Source: Prevotella sp. (GTDB lineage Bacteria; Bacteroidota; Bacteroidia; Bacteroidales; Bacteroidaceae). Taken from it: DNA of 5,443 nt. The stretch's first letter is position 1. Each line of letters starts with the position of its first letter. The notes below the pieces were generated by a model that saw only the letters and a program-made list of their open reading frames with translations, made no database searches and was not told the origin of the DNA. The stretch spans positions 1-5,443 of the forward strand of contig JAFLSH010000190.1 in the NCBI GenBank assembly GCA_022511055.1, read 5' to 3'. Of this stretch, positions 5,391-5,443 are shown in pieces. The position numbers were made by a program, and so were the translations under genes.

Positions 5391-5443
5391 CCAGCCATGC
5401 GTCAATCAGGCGGCGGGCAATGGATAGCTTTTCGGGTATCTGC
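5383..5443 (-). CDS. C-terminal fragment of a convergent gene, unidentified
   Basis: Reading left from the window edge, one minus-strand frame encodes QIPEKLSIARRLIDAWLEK and stops at TAG (5385-5383). The mix of charged and hydrophobic residues looks like a genuine amphipathic helical C-terminus, and the stop falls right at the rfbC terminator, as expected for convergent genes. The start is outside the window. Nineteen residues are too few to name a family, and I do not recognise it. The other minus-strand frames are less plausible; one stops sooner. Confidence 0.55.
   Translation of the reverse strand, partial: QIPEKLSIARRLIDAWLEK

Overview
The window looks like a chromosomal segment of a Bacteroidota species, most likely Prevotella or a close relative. 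The evidence is the set of gene families (a CCDC81-like HU plus SPOR membrane protein, a zinc-ribbon plus FHA protein, a GH9 enzyme with a CelD-type N-domain), several promoters of the Bacteroidota TTTG / TAnnTTTG type, and AT-rich translation starts without clear Shine-Dalgarno sequences. Coding DNA is GC-rich, while the spacers between genes and the CRISPR locus are strongly AT-rich. The species is inference.

Layout. Bases 1-375 hold no convincing gene. They contain five copies of an 11-bp near-palindrome spaced exactly 21 bp apart (103-197) and a GC-rich family of direct and inverted repeats (296-359). Bases 376-917 are a CRISPR array of eight identical 36-nt repeats and seven spacers, with no cas gene in the window. 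Bases 918-1338 are an AT-rich intergenic region that probably contains the array leader: a textbook Bacteroidota promoter on the minus strand (1073-1104) points into the array. The array is therefore best read right to left, with a crRNA handle ATTAAAAC.

A secreted GH9 glycanase (1377-3089, +) follows and converges on a two-gene minus-strand operon: an HU-like/SPOR membrane protein (4657-3689), then a zinc-ribbon/FHA protein (3676-3119). That operon diverges from rfbC (4765-5313, +), which ends at an intrinsic terminator. The terminator's stem overlaps the stop codon of a convergent gene whose C-terminus enters from the right edge.

Functionally this is a mosaic, not one pathway: polysaccharide degradation (GH9), cell-envelope or division-related functions (SPOR and FHA proteins), dTDP-rhamnose synthesis for surface glycans (RfbC), and a defence array. 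The less ordinary features are all in the first 1.3 kb: the helically phased 21-bp palindrome array, the CRISPR repeat with an internally duplicated handle, a spacer that begins with a third handle-like copy, and the promoter that sets array direction. In the operon, the promoter position implies a leaderless or near-leaderless GTG start for the SPOR gene.
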